Shown: piece by piece, positions 25,151 to 34,506 of the stretch
Position numbering within the stretch: the stretch's first letter is position 1
How the letters are laid out: each line of letters opens with the position of its first letter
From: Gordoniibacillus kamchatkensis
Lineage (GTDB): Bacteria; Bacillota; Bacilli; Paenibacillales; NBRC-103111
NCBI RefSeq assembly: GCF_000829455.1
Contig: NZ_JXAK01000044.1
Span: 1-63,081 of the forward strand
Direction: 5' to 3'
DNA length: 63,081 nt
The notes under the pieces: generated by a model
The model's database searches: none
What the model saw: the letters and a program-made list of their open reading frames with translations, nothing else
What the model was told of the DNA's origin: nothing
Translations under genes and position numbers: made by a program

Positions 25151-25938
25151 GTCGGAACAGCCTCCATCTCCAGCAATTCCCGCAGCATCCGGCCGTTGAT
25201 GACGGCTTGCGCCCGGTAATGATTGTTCATGCTGACGAACGTCTTTTCCGTCTTCGCGGCGAGTTTGCGGATGTTCGGCACCCAGTTCTGCAGCTCGTTT
25301 TCGCTGTACAAATAGTCATACCGTTCGTGCGGCTCTTTATGGTGCCACCATTTCTTATAGTTCCTGCCGTGAAACCGGACATAGCCGATCGGGCCGGTCG
25401 CTCTGACGATCGGCGGAACGAGCGTTTTGAACTGCGGCTCGTCCACGCACACATAACCCAGCTGCTCTTCTTCGAGCAAGTCGAAAATGCGTTCGTCGAT
25501 CCATTCCTCGTGGCGAAATTCGACGACGACCGGTATGTCGCCCATCATCTCTTTGAACTCCTTCAAATAATCCCGGTTTTCGTCCCGGTTCCGGAAGCTG
25601 GTCGGAAACTGCGCCAGCACGCACCCCAGCTTGTCTGCCTCGATTAGCGGCTTCAGCGCTTCCTTGAAATCCTCGAAGTGTTGCTCGTTATTTTCCCGTT
25701 TGTGGGTCATCCCCCGGTATGCTTTCATGACGAATTGGAAATGTTCTGGCGTTTTTTCCCTCATATGATACAGCATGAACCGGTTGGGCATCGCGTAAAA
25801 CGACGAGTTCACCTCGGTAAACGCAAATTCCCGGGCGTAAAAGGACAGCATCTCTTTCTTGTCCAAATCTTCCGGATAAAAAGTCCCGCGCCAATCGTCA
25901 TAGCTGTAACCGGCCGTTCCGATCAGAAGCATAGTCAT
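25147..25938 (-). CDS. DUF72 domain-containing protein
   Basis: 263 residues with the DUF72 TIM-barrel-like pattern: LIGTAGYSYDDWRGTFYP at the start, FTEVNSSFYAMP, VVVEFRHEEW and YVRFHGRN. The biochemical role of the family is unknown. Start and stop overlap its neighbours by four bases each, so it is made together with a DnaE-like polymerase and a uracil-DNA glycosylase. That context hints at a function in DNA repair or nucleotide damage, unproven. Confidence 0.9.
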   Translation of the reverse strand: MTMLLIGTAGYSYDDWRGTFYPEDLDKKEMLSFYAREFAFTEVNSSFYAMPNRFMLYHMREKTPEHFQFVMKAYRGMTHKRENNEQHFEDFKEALKPLIEADKLGCVLAQFPTSFRNRDENRDYLKEFKEMMGDIPVVVEFRHEEWIDERIFDLLEEEQLGYVCVDEPQFKTLVPPIVRATGPIGYVRFHGRNYKKWWHHKEPHERYDYLYSENELQNWVPNIRKLAAKTEKTFVSMNNHYRAQAVINGRMLRELLEMEAVPT

Positions 25939-28900
25939 CCTCCAAGCGCCTTGATTTTGTGTGCAACGACGCGTACTTGCCCGTTCTGCATCCGGACGAT
26001 GCCTTCCAGTAATATGCCCTGCGGGTGCAATTCGTATAAAAACGCCTTGTAAGTAGTGGGATACAATACGGCTTCGATCATATCGGTATCGTCCTGCAAG
26101 ACGAGCGTAAGCATGTAATCCCCATCACCCGCCGGGTACCGCCGGCTGTGTATAATGGTTCCGCATATCCGGATACGGGCATTGTCGCTGCAAGCGGACA
26201 GCGCTTCGATCGGAACGATGTTGAAGCGCCGCAAAAACTGCCGCCATTTCCCGGTTGGAGTTCGCTGCAACGGGAAGCCGAGCAGCGCCTTTTCCATCTT
26301 TCGTTTTTCCGGCTCGGCAAAATCCGGAATCGCCGCGGGCACCGCGTTACCGGCCATCTTCTCCGGCGCTTCGTTCAAAGCCGCGATCATCCCGCGCCGA
26401 TGGCCGCCAAATCGGTCGCAGGCGCCCGCAGCGATCCACGCTTCGAGCACCGGCCGTTTGATCCGGTTCGCCTTCATCCGTTTCAGCCAATCGGGAAAAG
26501 CGCGAAACTCGCCGTCGCGGCGGCGGGAGCGCAGCAATGAAATGACCGATTCCGGCCCCGAGCCCTGAACCGCTTCGAGACCTGCGCGGATTCCTTCATC
26601 TTCCGCTTGAAACCCGAACCCGCTTCGGTTGACGTCGGGACCAAGCAGGGGGATGCCCATTCTGGCGATCTCCCTGACGTATACTTTTTTATCGTAATAT
26701 CCGCCTTCCCCGCTCAGCACAGAAGCCATGTATTCTTTCGGGAAATGGGTTTTCAAATAAACGGTCCAATAGGCCACGTACGCGTAGGAGACGCTATGGG
26801 CTTTGTTGAAGCTGTACCCGGCAAACCGGGCCAAAAAGTCGAATACGGCCAGAGCGTCCCCGTTCGCCACGCCTCGCTCCGCCGCCCCGCGGGCAAAACG
26901 CTGCCGGTAGTACGCCAGCGCATCGGCCGATTTGGCGGCGAGCGCGCGCCGCAGCAAGTCGGCTTCGCCCATGGAGCATCCCGAGACGGCTTGAGCAACA
27001 GCCATCACCTGCTCCTGGTACAAAATCAAGCCGTACGTCGGCGAAAGGATGGGCTCCATCTCAGGCAGCGGAACTTCGAAGCTTTCTTCGCCACGGCGCC
27101 GGCGCAAATACGTTTCCACGATGCCTTCGTTCCACGCGCCGGGCCGGTACAAAGCGAGCAGATCGGCTACATCGCCGATGCTGCACGGCTGCATAGTGCG
27201 CATTAAGCGGCGGATTCCCATGCTTTCCAGCTGAAAGCACCCGAGCGTATGCCCGCTCCCGATGGTCCGGAACGTTTCCGCATCGCCCAGAGGAATATCG
27301 TTCACCTCGAGACGGCCGCCTGCTCGTTCGCGGATCGATGCCAACGTATCGTGAATGACCGTCAAGTTGCGCAAACCGAGCAGGTCGATTTTCAACAAGC
27401 CCAGCGCTTTTACATCGTCCTTGGTCAACGGAGTCATCGGCTCCCCGTTCGGCCTGAGCTGCAAAGGAATCGTCCGGGCCAAACGGTCATCTCCTAGCAA
27501 CATGCCCGACGGGTGGGCGGAGTGCTGGTGCGGCATGCCTTCAAGCCGTTCGGCCAGCTGAAACAGCGACTTAAACGGCTCTTTGCCGAGCGGCAGCTTT
27601 TGCAATTCCGGCAACGTCTGCAGGCAGTGGCGAATTCCGCCTTTGCCTGAAAAAGAGGGAAGAAGCTTGGCCAATACGTCGACCTGTTGTTTCGGCATGC
27701 CCAGGCACGTCCCGGCCGCCCGTACCGCACCCCGCGTCCCGAACGTGCTCAGCACGCCGATATGCGCAATCCGCTCCGCTCCATACTTATCTCTGACATA
27801 CTGCAGCAGCTCGCCCCGCCTTCGTTGGCAAACGTCCACATCGATATCCGGCAAATCGGCGCGGTCCGGACTCAGAAATCGTTCAAAGGACAAGCCGTAC
27901 AGGAGCGGATTTACCTCTGTTATGCCGAGTAAGTACGCTACGAGCTGCCGGCGGCGGAACCTCTGCCGGGTCCGACGGGAATGCCCTGGCTGCGCGCATA
28001 TCTTACAACGTCCCACACAATCAGGAAGTAGTCGGAGAGCCCTCGCGCCGTAATGACTTCAAGCTCCCGGTTCATTCGTTCCGCGGCTTTCTGCCGCTGC
28101 GAATCGCCCGGAGCGGATATGGCCGAATCAAAACGGCGCCGCATCCCTTCCAGGCACAGACGGCGCAATGCCTCGTCCGGATGGCGACAGGCGTCCCACT
28201 CTTGCGGGACGGGGAAGCTCGGCAGCCTCAGCTCTCCCGATACGAGCTCAAACCGGCATCTCCGGGCGATGCGGACCGTATTGGCCAAAGCATCCGGAAG
28301 ATGGCGGAATTTTGCTTTCATTTCGCGGGGCGAGGGAAGATAGAACGGCCCTGCCGATGCTTCGGATAGGGGCCGCTGCTTATTTTTGCCGGACTGGATC
28401 ATATGCAGCAAAACGGCGTCTTCGGGAGTCACGTAATGCACATCGTGGGTCGCCACAACTGGAATATCCAGCTCGCGGGCAAGCTGAACAACGCGTTCAA
28501 TCCGGACATCGTCGCCCTCTAATCCGTGGTGTTGGAGCTCCAGAAAGAAATTGTCCTTTCCGAACCACTGAACGTACAGAAGCGCTTGCTTGGCGGCCAA
28601 ATCCTTCTGGCCGTTCGCGATGAGACGATGGATCGCTCCGGTCGTTCCTCCGCTAAGCGCGATGATATCCCCGCAGAAGGACGGCGGATGGAACGTGCCG
28701 CGGTTCAACTGCTCGACAATGTGCTCGTATCCCCGCTTGGAAGCGGCCAATAAAATGAGAGATTCCCCAGCATCGCCGACTTGCATTTCACAGCCGACAA
28801 TCGGGCGGATGCCGTGTTCTGCGGCAAGCTTGCAAAACGGAATCGCCCCGCTCACTGCGCCTTTATCCGTTATCGCCAGCGCCTCCATATCCCACGACTT

Positions 28901-28999
28901 GGCAGTTTGCGTCAGCTCATCCAAGCGGCATGCCGCTTCCTGCAAACTATATTCGGTATGCACGTGCAAGTGTACGAAGCCTGCTCCCAGCTTTTCCAT
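25935..28999 (-). CDS. dnaE: DNA polymerase III alpha subunit, DnaE family (frameshifted in this sequence)
   Basis: About 1021 residues after repair. N-terminal PHP domain (VHLHVHTEYSL, then ALAITDKGAVSGAIPF), palm/fingers with GPGRGSAAGS, LPDIDVDVCQRRR (two catalytic Asp) and LLKIDLLGLRNLTVIHD (third Asp), YGLILYQEQVM, and a C-terminal OB-fold (IRICGTIIHSRR to LEGIVRMQNGQVRV). The frame breaks near 27944, where GSAAGS should continue as LVAYLLGITEVNPL; one missing base repairs it. The usual PHP motif TDHG reads TDKG, which would weaken PHP metal binding. Shorter than typical DnaE and linked to DUF72 and a glycosylase, so it may be a second, repair-type polymerase. The ATG at 28999 follows AGAGGAGATC. 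Confidence 0.85.
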
Positions 29000-29102
29000 G
29001 GCAGATCTCCTCTGAATGAACGAGAACATTTGTTTCTATCATATCGGAAGGAAGCGTCCGTTGTCATTGGAGGTTGTTTCCTTCCATATGCCGCAACCGG
29101 TT

Positions 29103-29156
29103 TTTATACTTTTTTTAGAATTGGTTTAGAGGCGTTTTAGACATGGCGGTTATGAT
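29103..29156 (+). promoter_or_regulatory. Four-copy 11-bp direct-repeat box and -10 element, copy 1
   Basis: TTTATA at 29103, then TTTAGA at 29114, 29125 and 29136: four hexamers with starts exactly 11 bases apart, so they face one side of the helix. TATGAT at 29151-29156 is a likely -10 box. This is the layout of OmpR-family response regulator sites. The same array lies before the operon at 33972. The likely binder is the regulator at 33097, encoded in the operon this promoter would drive. Confidence 0.75.
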
Positions 29157-29196
29157 GGATACAGAAAGCTCAAATAAAGTATCTAGGAGGATTACG

Positions 29197-30102
29197 ATGA
29201 GAAAAAAATGGTTGACGGTAGGAGCCGGTTTCGGAATCGGCGCGGTGATGCTTGTTGCAAGCGGGATGTCTGCGATGGCGAGCACATCCGGATACGACGC
29301 CTACAAAACGGCACTGAACAATACGAAAGCGGAAAAGAGCTTGACGGCTATTGCGGAAGTGACAATTACCGATAACGGGGCGAAGGTGCTTGCCGGCACG
29401 GCGAACATCAAGCTGAACCATGATCTCGATGCCGGGAGTGTAGCCGCAACGATCGAGGGCGGCACTCAGACGCATTCCGCGAATGTGTATCGGCAAGACG
29501 GGAAAGTCGTGTTCAAAAGCGGCGACGATGACGTTTATCGGGTGATGGAACACAATGCTCCGAAATGGCAGCATGAAGGTGTTGCCCCGAATCCCCCAAA
29601 AGCAGTTGAGCAAGTATTCGACGCGCTCATGGGCAATGTCCGGGAGCTGGCGACGGTGGAAAGCGAAGCGGACGGAAGCAAACTGGCTGCACTGCATCTT
29701 TCCGGCAGCCAAATTCCTGCAGTAGTGAATGCGCTTGGCTCGATGGTCGTTTCCAAGGCTGCCGACGGCAAAGAATGGGACCACGGCAAATGGAATCACG
29801 GCAAAAACGATGCCAATCCGCCGTCGGCAATGAAAGTGGACCTACCGAAGCTGACGGACAACGTTCAAGTGCAGACGATCAATCTGGACGCCAAGATTAG
29901 TCCGGACAACGTGCTGGAGCAGCAGCAGGCCGAAATCAAAGTGACCGGCACGGATGAAGCCGGCAAACAACATGTTCTCGTTATCCAGCTGCATGTCGAT
30001 TTAAGCGGCTTTAATCAAACGACGCCCGAACGGATCGACTTGACCGGAAAGCAGACCGAGGAAATTCGGCACGATGGCGCGGGACGGGGATGGCATCATT
30101 AA
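29197..30102 (+). CDS. Exported protein of unknown function
   Basis: 301 residues from an ATG that follows TAGGAGGATT. A signal peptide is present (WLTVGAGFGIGAVMLVASGMSAMA, described here by its ends), then a soluble domain that looks beta-rich (AGTANIKLNHDL, SANVYRQDGKVVFKSGDDDVYRV), with His-containing segments (GKWNHGK and a GRGWHH tail). No family recognised. First gene of an operon with an ABC exporter, a histidine kinase and a response regulator, behind the 11-bp repeat box. It may be the cell-surface effector or stress target of the system. Confidence 0.75.
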   Translation: MRKKWLTVGAGFGIGAVMLVASGMSAMASTSGYDAYKTALNNTKAEKSLTAIAEVTITDNGAKVLAGTANIKLNHDLDAGSVAATIEGGTQTHSANVYRQDGKVVFKSGDDDVYRVMEHNAPKWQHEGVAPNPPKAVEQVFDALMGNVRELATVESEADGSKLAALHLSGSQIPAVVNALGSMVVSKAADGKEWDHGKWNHGKNDANPPSAMKVDLPKLTDNVQVQTINLDAKISPDNVLEQQQAEIKVTGTDEAGKQHVLVIQLHVDLSGFNQTTPERIDLTGKQTEEIRHDGAGRGWHH

Positions 30103-30126
30103 CAACGTGCTGGAGAGTGAGTCCAA

Positions 30127-30864
30127 TTGAGCGTAGTGGAAGTGAAGCAAGTTGCCAAGCTGTATAACAACGGCCGCGGAGTCCGGAATGTCAGTTTTGA
30201 TGTAGCGCAAGGCGACATTTTCGGGCTCATCGGCCCGAACGGCGCAGGCAAAACGACCCTGCTCAAAATGTTGACGGGATTGATGCGGCCGGACCGGGGA
30301 ACGATCCATATTTTCGGACATAGCGTAACGGAACGTTTCGAACAAGCGATGGAGCGCGTCGGTTGTATCGTTGAAACGGCGGATGCCTACGACTATATGA
30401 GCGCGTACGACAACCTGAAGCTGTCCGCCCGTTTTTATCCCGATTTGCCGCGGTCCAGAATCGGCCAGGCGCTCGAACAGGTCGGTCTTGCCCAATACGC
30501 GAACGAACGGGTGGGCGGCTATTCGCTCGGCATGAAGCAGCGGCTGGCGCTGGCTTCCGCCTTGCTGTCGAACCCGCGGATGGTCGTCTTGGATGAACCG
30601 ACAAATGGCCTCGACATCGAGGGAATGGTCGATATCCGCAATACGATCCGCCGGTTGGCGCAGGAACATGAAATCACGTTCCTCATTTCCAGCCATATGA
30701 TCCACGACTTGAGCCTGATCGCGAACCGCGTCGGGATAATGAACAAAGGCAGTTTGATCCGTCTTGGCGAAGCGAATGAATGGTTGCGGGACGGGATGAC
30801 GCTGGAGCAGTACGTAGTCACACACCTTCAAGCTTCAAAGGAAGCGGATGATGATGATGAATAG
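30127..30864 (+). CDS. ABC transporter ATP-binding protein (BcrA type)
   Basis: 245 residues with Walker A GPNGAGKTT, signature YSLGMKQRLALA, Walker B MVVLDEPTNGLD and the H-loop SSHM. Most similar in pattern to ATPases of bacitracin/lantibiotic-type exporters. Start is a TTG at 30127 with a modest GAGAGTGAG site. Overlaps the permease gene. Together they likely make an exporter or sensor transporter working with the downstream kinase. Confidence 0.92.
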   Translation: MSVVEVKQVAKLYNNGRGVRNVSFDVAQGDIFGLIGPNGAGKTTLLKMLTGLMRPDRGTIHIFGHSVTERFEQAMERVGCIVETADAYDYMSAYDNLKLSARFYPDLPRSRIGQALEQVGLAQYANERVGGYSLGMKQRLALASALLSNPRMVVLDEPTNGLDIEGMVDIRNTIRRLAQEHEITFLISSHMIHDLSLIANRVGIMNKGSLIRLGEANEWLRDGMTLEQYVVTHLQASKEADDDDE

Positions 30865-31606
30865 TTTATATGCAAATACGCTCAATGAAATGGAAAAACT
30901 TTGGAAACGCCGCAGGACGAAAGGAAGCTTGCTGCTTACGCTCCTCGTACCGGCCGCGGCCGCCATGCTGCTGTCCGCGCTGCAAACGAACGCTGGCGTC
31001 CTGGGCAGTCTCGGAAGCAGCCTGCCGCTCATGATGCTCAGCCTGTTCACGTTCGCTCCGCTGCCGGTAGTTCTGTTTATGGCTGCGGCGGATTCGTTTT
31101 CCGGCGAGGCGGCGGCCCGCACGATCAAACTCGTACTCGTCCGCCCCATTGCGCGTACCAAAGTGTTCGCCTCGAAAGTGCTGGCGATCGCCGTCTACGT
31201 TGCCGTTCTTCTCGCGGCGCTTTGGATCGCTTCCGTCATCTCGGGCTTGTTTGTGCCGAAGGCGAATGTGGCCGGCAGTTTGCTGGAAAGCGCGATAGCT
31301 TATACAGCCGCTTTTGTGCCGATGATGGCGGTCGGCTTGATGGCGGTATTCGTGGCCCAGTGCTTCAGCAATACGACCGGCGCCATGACGCTGAGCCTGC
31401 TCATCTATGCCGCGGCTAAACTTTTGCCGTTCGTTTTGCCGCAAGTTTCCGTATGGTCCGTCTTCTCCTATACGGACTGGCATGTGCTGTGGATCGGAAA
31501 CGCGGTATCGGCGGTGAAACTGCTTTCTTCATTCTTTCTGCTGCTCGCATATTGTATAATGGCTTATACGGCAGGATGGATCGTATTCGATAGAAAACAA
31601 TGGTAA
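30848..31606 (+). CDS. ABC transporter permease
   Basis: About 252 residues with six hydrophobic segments in the ABC-2 style: TLLVPAAAAMLLSAL, FTFAPLPVVLFMAAAD and the conserved cytoplasmic stretch GEAAARTIKLVLVRPIARTKVFASK. Four consecutive ATG codons at 30848-30859 follow AAGGAAGCGG, so the exact start is uncertain by up to three residues. It overlaps the end of the ATPase gene by 17 bases. No large extracellular domain, so it is unlike BceB sensors. Confidence 0.88.
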   Translation: MMMMNSLYANTLNEMEKLWKRRRTKGSLLLTLLVPAAAAMLLSALQTNAGVLGSLGSSLPLMMLSLFTFAPLPVVLFMAAADSFSGEAAARTIKLVLVRPIARTKVFASKVLAIAVYVAVLLAALWIASVISGLFVPKANVAGSLLESAIAYTAAFVPMMAVGLMAVFVAQCFSNTTGAMTLSLLIYAAAKLLPFVLPQVSVWSVFSYTDWHVLWIGNAVSAVKLLSSFFLLLAYCIMAYTAGWIVFDRKQW

Positions 31607-31633
31607 TGAGCCGCCATACGAGGAGATTTGCCC

Positions 31634-33100
31634 ATGTCCATCAAGACGAGACTGCTGCTTTCCTATATCGCCATGACCTTCATTCCCGTTGTGTTATTCG
31701 CATTGGTGTTCTCTGTGCTGAGCACCGTACTTTTCCAAAATGCAGCGGGAACCGGGGACAGGAAAGGACCTCCGGCAGTGTGGCAAATGGCGAACGCGCG
31801 CGACGAGCTGATCGCCGGCGTCAAGTTTATGGCCAGAACCGATCCCGACCGGTTCGCCGACAGCGCGTTTGTGCAAAACACGGACAAACAACTGAATGAG
31901 GTGCAGGCAGGACTCGTTGTCGTGAAAAATGGCCAGGCGGCGTTCGTTTCTCCTTTTGTCGCGATTCCCGACCTGCTCAACGAGCTGCAAGGAGTGCAGG
32001 CGGAGCAGAATCACCGTCCATGGGGCAATAAAGTAGGCGGCCGCTTCACGGCGGTAAAGTACGATGTCGCATTCGGCGATCATAGCGCCGGCACGGTGTA
32101 TGTGCTGTCCGATTTGAGACCGTTGTTCGATAGCGCACGGAAATTTTTCCCGCTTCTCGTCTTGTCCCTGCTTGTGGTGATCGGGTTAACGAACGGCGTG
32201 CTCACGTTTCTTGTCTCCCGCAGCCTCATCAAGCCTTTATTTGCTCTGAAGCATGCAGCGGAACAATTCAAAGAGGGAAATTTGGACCATCAGGTGAGGC
32301 TGAACCGCAAAGACGAAATCGGCGAGCTGGGCGCGGCGTTCGAGGAGATGCGCAGCCGGCTGAACGACTCGATCCGTCTCCAATTGCAATACGAAGAAAA
32401 CCGCAAACAGCTCATCTCCAACATTTCCCACGATCTCAAAACGCCGATTACCGGCATTAAGGCATGCGTCGAAGGGATACAGGACGGCATAGCGGACACC
32501 GGCCCGATGCGGGACAAATATGTGAGCATGATCGCCAAAAAAACGGATGAGATGGACCGGCTCATCGACGAATTGATGCTGTATTCCAAGCTTGATTTGA
32601 ACAGGCTGCCGTTTCATTTGGAACCGGTCGATTTTGCGGCATATTTGCACGACTGCGTCGAAGAGCTTCGCCTCGACCCGCGTCTGGCCGGAGTGCGCAT
32701 TTCGTTCACCCGTTCCGGCAACGGGCCGGTTTCGGTTATGGCCGACCGCGAGAAGCTGCGCCGGGTCGTCGTGAATATTATAGACAACAGCTTGAAGTAT
32801 ATGGATAAGGAACATAAAGAGATTGCCGTGGAATTGATCGAAGGCGAGACAGAAGCGACGGTGCGCATTCGGGATAACGGGCCGGGGATCGACAGCGCTG
32901 CGCTGCCGCACATTTTCGACCGCTTTTACCGGGCGGAGCCGTCGCGCAACACGGCAACGGGCGGCAGCGGCCTGGGCCTTGCGATTGTGAAACAAATCGT
33001 CGAAGGGCAAGGCGGCAGCGTTGGGGCGGAAAGCCGCAGCGGGGAAGGAACGACCGTGTATTTTTCGTTGCCAATAAAACATGGCGGTGAGCAGTCATGA
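31634..33100 (+). CDS. Sensor histidine kinase
   Basis: 488 residues: first membrane segment near residues 5-30, an extracytoplasmic region of about 140 residues, second segment near 170-195, a HAMP domain (SLIKPLFALKHAAEQFKEGNLDHQV), the phosphoacceptor helix with ISNISHDLKTPI, and an ATPase domain with NIIDNSLKYMD, DNGPGI and GSGLGLAIVK. The ATG at 31634 follows GAGGAG by eight bases. Overlaps the response regulator gene by four bases. The stimulus is unknown. Confidence 0.93.
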   Translation: MSIKTRLLLSYIAMTFIPVVLFALVFSVLSTVLFQNAAGTGDRKGPPAVWQMANARDELIAGVKFMARTDPDRFADSAFVQNTDKQLNEVQAGLVVVKNGQAAFVSPFVAIPDLLNELQGVQAEQNHRPWGNKVGGRFTAVKYDVAFGDHSAGTVYVLSDLRPLFDSARKFFPLLVLSLLVVIGLTNGVLTFLVSRSLIKPLFALKHAAEQFKEGNLDHQVRLNRKDEIGELGAAFEEMRSRLNDSIRLQLQYEENRKQLISNISHDLKTPITGIKACVEGIQDGIADTGPMRDKYVSMIAKKTDEMDRLIDELMLYSKLDLNRLPFHLEPVDFAAYLHDCVEELRLDPRLAGVRISFTRSGNGPVSVMADREKLRRVVVNIIDNSLKYMDKEHKEIAVELIEGETEATVRIRDNGPGIDSAALPHIFDRFYRAEPSRNTATGGSGLGLAIVKQIVEGQGGSVGAESRSGEGTTVYFSLPIKHGGEQS

Positions 33101-33789
33101 AGCGAATATTGCTGATCGAGGACGAGCAGGTCATTGCGGAAGTGCAGAAAGACTACCTGGAAGCGGGCGGCTTCCGGGTAGACGTCGCGGCAAGCGGGGA
33201 TATCGGCCTGAACAAAGCGCTGGCGGAGCATTACGACCTGATCATTCTTGATCTGATGCTGCCGAAGACGGACGGGTTCGAAATATGCCGGCAAGTCCGC
33301 AAGGCGAAAAATATTCCGATTTTGATCGTCTCCGCAAAAAAAGAAGACATCGATAAAATTCACGGGCTCGGACTCGGCGCGGACGATTACATGACCAAGC
33401 CGTTCAGCGTGGGCGAGCTGGTGGCCAGAGTAAAGGCGCATCTTGCCCGTTACGACCGGCTAACGGCGGATTATCGGCCTGCGCAGCAAGACGTGCTCCG
33501 CGTGCGCGGCGTCCGCATTGACAAAATGTCGCGGAAAGTGTTTGTGAACGAAGCGGAAGTTCCGTTAACGTCCAAGGAATACGACCTGCTGCTGTTTTTG
33601 GCGACGCACCCGAACCGGGTGTTCAGCAAAGACGAGCTGTTCGAGAGAATTTGGGGATTGGACGCTTTGGGGGACAATGCCACGGTGACGGTCTATATCA
33701 GCAAGCTGAGGGAAAAAATCGAAGCTGACCCGTCCAAGCCGCAGTATATCGAGACGATATGGGGCGTCGGGTACCGGTTCAATTTATAG
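33097..33789 (+). CDS. Response regulator, OmpR/PhoB family
   Basis: 230 residues. Receiver domain with acidic pocket LIEDEQ, phospho-acceptor in LIILDLMLPKTDG and the Lys in DDYMTKPFSV; then a C-terminal winged helix (VPLTSKEYDLLLFLATHPNRVFSKDELFERIWG, ending IETIWGVGYRF). Partner of the overlapping kinase. The 11-bp-spaced TTTAGA arrays at 29103 and 33879 match the way this family binds, so autoregulation and control of the next operon are predicted. Confidence 0.93.
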   Translation: MKRILLIEDEQVIAEVQKDYLEAGGFRVDVAASGDIGLNKALAEHYDLIILDLMLPKTDGFEICRQVRKAKNIPILIVSAKKEDIDKIHGLGLGADDYMTKPFSVGELVARVKAHLARYDRLTADYRPAQQDVLRVRGVRIDKMSRKVFVNEAEVPLTSKEYDLLLFLATHPNRVFSKDELFERIWGLDALGDNATVTVYISKLREKIEADPSKPQYIETIWGVGYRFNL

Positions 33790-33820
33790 ATGCGTCTAAC
33801 TTCAAATGCTGCAGTCTCTG

Positions 33821-33866
33821 AAGCGATCCCTTTTTACTTTCCGGTAGAGAGGATCGCTTTTTTCTA
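33821..33866 (+). terminator. Rho-independent terminator after the two-component operon
   Basis: Stem AAGCGATCC / GGATCGCTT around a 21-base loop, followed by a T-run, 31 bases after the response regulator stop. Confidence 0.75.
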
Positions 33867-33878
33867 TATCTTTCAAAT

Positions 33879-33932
33879 TTTATACTTTTTTTAGATTTCG
33901 GTTAGATTCCATTTAGAATCGGATATTAACAT
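33879..33932 (+). promoter_or_regulatory. Four-copy 11-bp direct-repeat box, copy 2
   Basis: TTTATA at 33879, TTTAGA at 33890, GTTAGA at 33901 and TTTAGA at 33912, again 11 bases apart. The first 18 bases (TTTTATACTTTTTTTAGA) are identical to copy 1. TAACAT at 33927-33932 sits at the same distance as the -10 box of copy 1. Predicted target of the response regulator at 33097, driving the two membrane-protein genes. Confidence 0.72.
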
Positions 33933-33971
33933 GAGAGAAGGAAACGGTTTGGAAGGCGGGAGGTGAATGGT

Positions 33972-34487
33972 TTGGGGAAACTCGGCGCAACCGGGAAAAA
34001 GTGGCTGCTGACGCTCCATCTGTTGTTTTCCGGGCTCATGCTCGGCGAAGCGTTTGTCTTTCTGATTTTAAGCATTACAGCGGCAAATACGAGCGATGCA
34101 GGCGTGCTTCTGGGGTGTTACACCAGTATGCATGTTTTATCCAAAACGGCTGTTCGGTATTCTGTTATTTTCGTTATGATTACCGGGATTCTACTCTCTG
34201 TCCGCACCCACTGGGGTCTCTTCAAATTTAACTGGCTTATCGCCAAGGAAATCTTGACCCTTCTTTCCGTCGCATTGGGACCGATCGGTATGTATGTCTG
34301 GACGCTCAAAGCGGTTAAGTTGACTTCGGCAGAAGGGACAGGCGTTTTTCAGGATCCGTCGTTTATCGTGAACAGAGGCGAGCTGTGGACCGGCATTATT
34401 CTCCAGATCCTTTCTCTTTCCGCGATATTGGTGCTGTCCGTCTTCAAGCCGTGGGGACCGCGAAAAAAACGCCACAATCCTGAATGA
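33972..34487 (+). CDS. Membrane protein, four predicted segments, unknown function
   Basis: About 171 residues; a TTG at 33972 lies eight bases after GGGAGG and is the preferred start (a GTG at 33963 overlaps that site). Segments include WLLTLHLLFSGLMLGEAFVF, YSVIFVMITGILL, EILTLLSVALGPIGMYVW and LQILSLSAILVLSVF. The pattern resembles DUF2269- or CopD-like integral membrane proteins, without a firm assignment. First gene behind the second 11-bp repeat box, so probably co-regulated with the ABC/two-component operon. Confidence 0.75.
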   Translation: MGKLGATGKKWLLTLHLLFSGLMLGEAFVFLILSITAANTSDAGVLLGCYTSMHVLSKTAVRYSVIFVMITGILLSVRTHWGLFKFNWLIAKEILTLLSVALGPIGMYVWTLKAVKLTSAEGTGVFQDPSFIVNRGELWTGIILQILSLSAILVLSVFKPWGPRKKRHNPE

Positions 34488-34506
34488 ACGAAAGGAGCAA
34501 TGAAGC

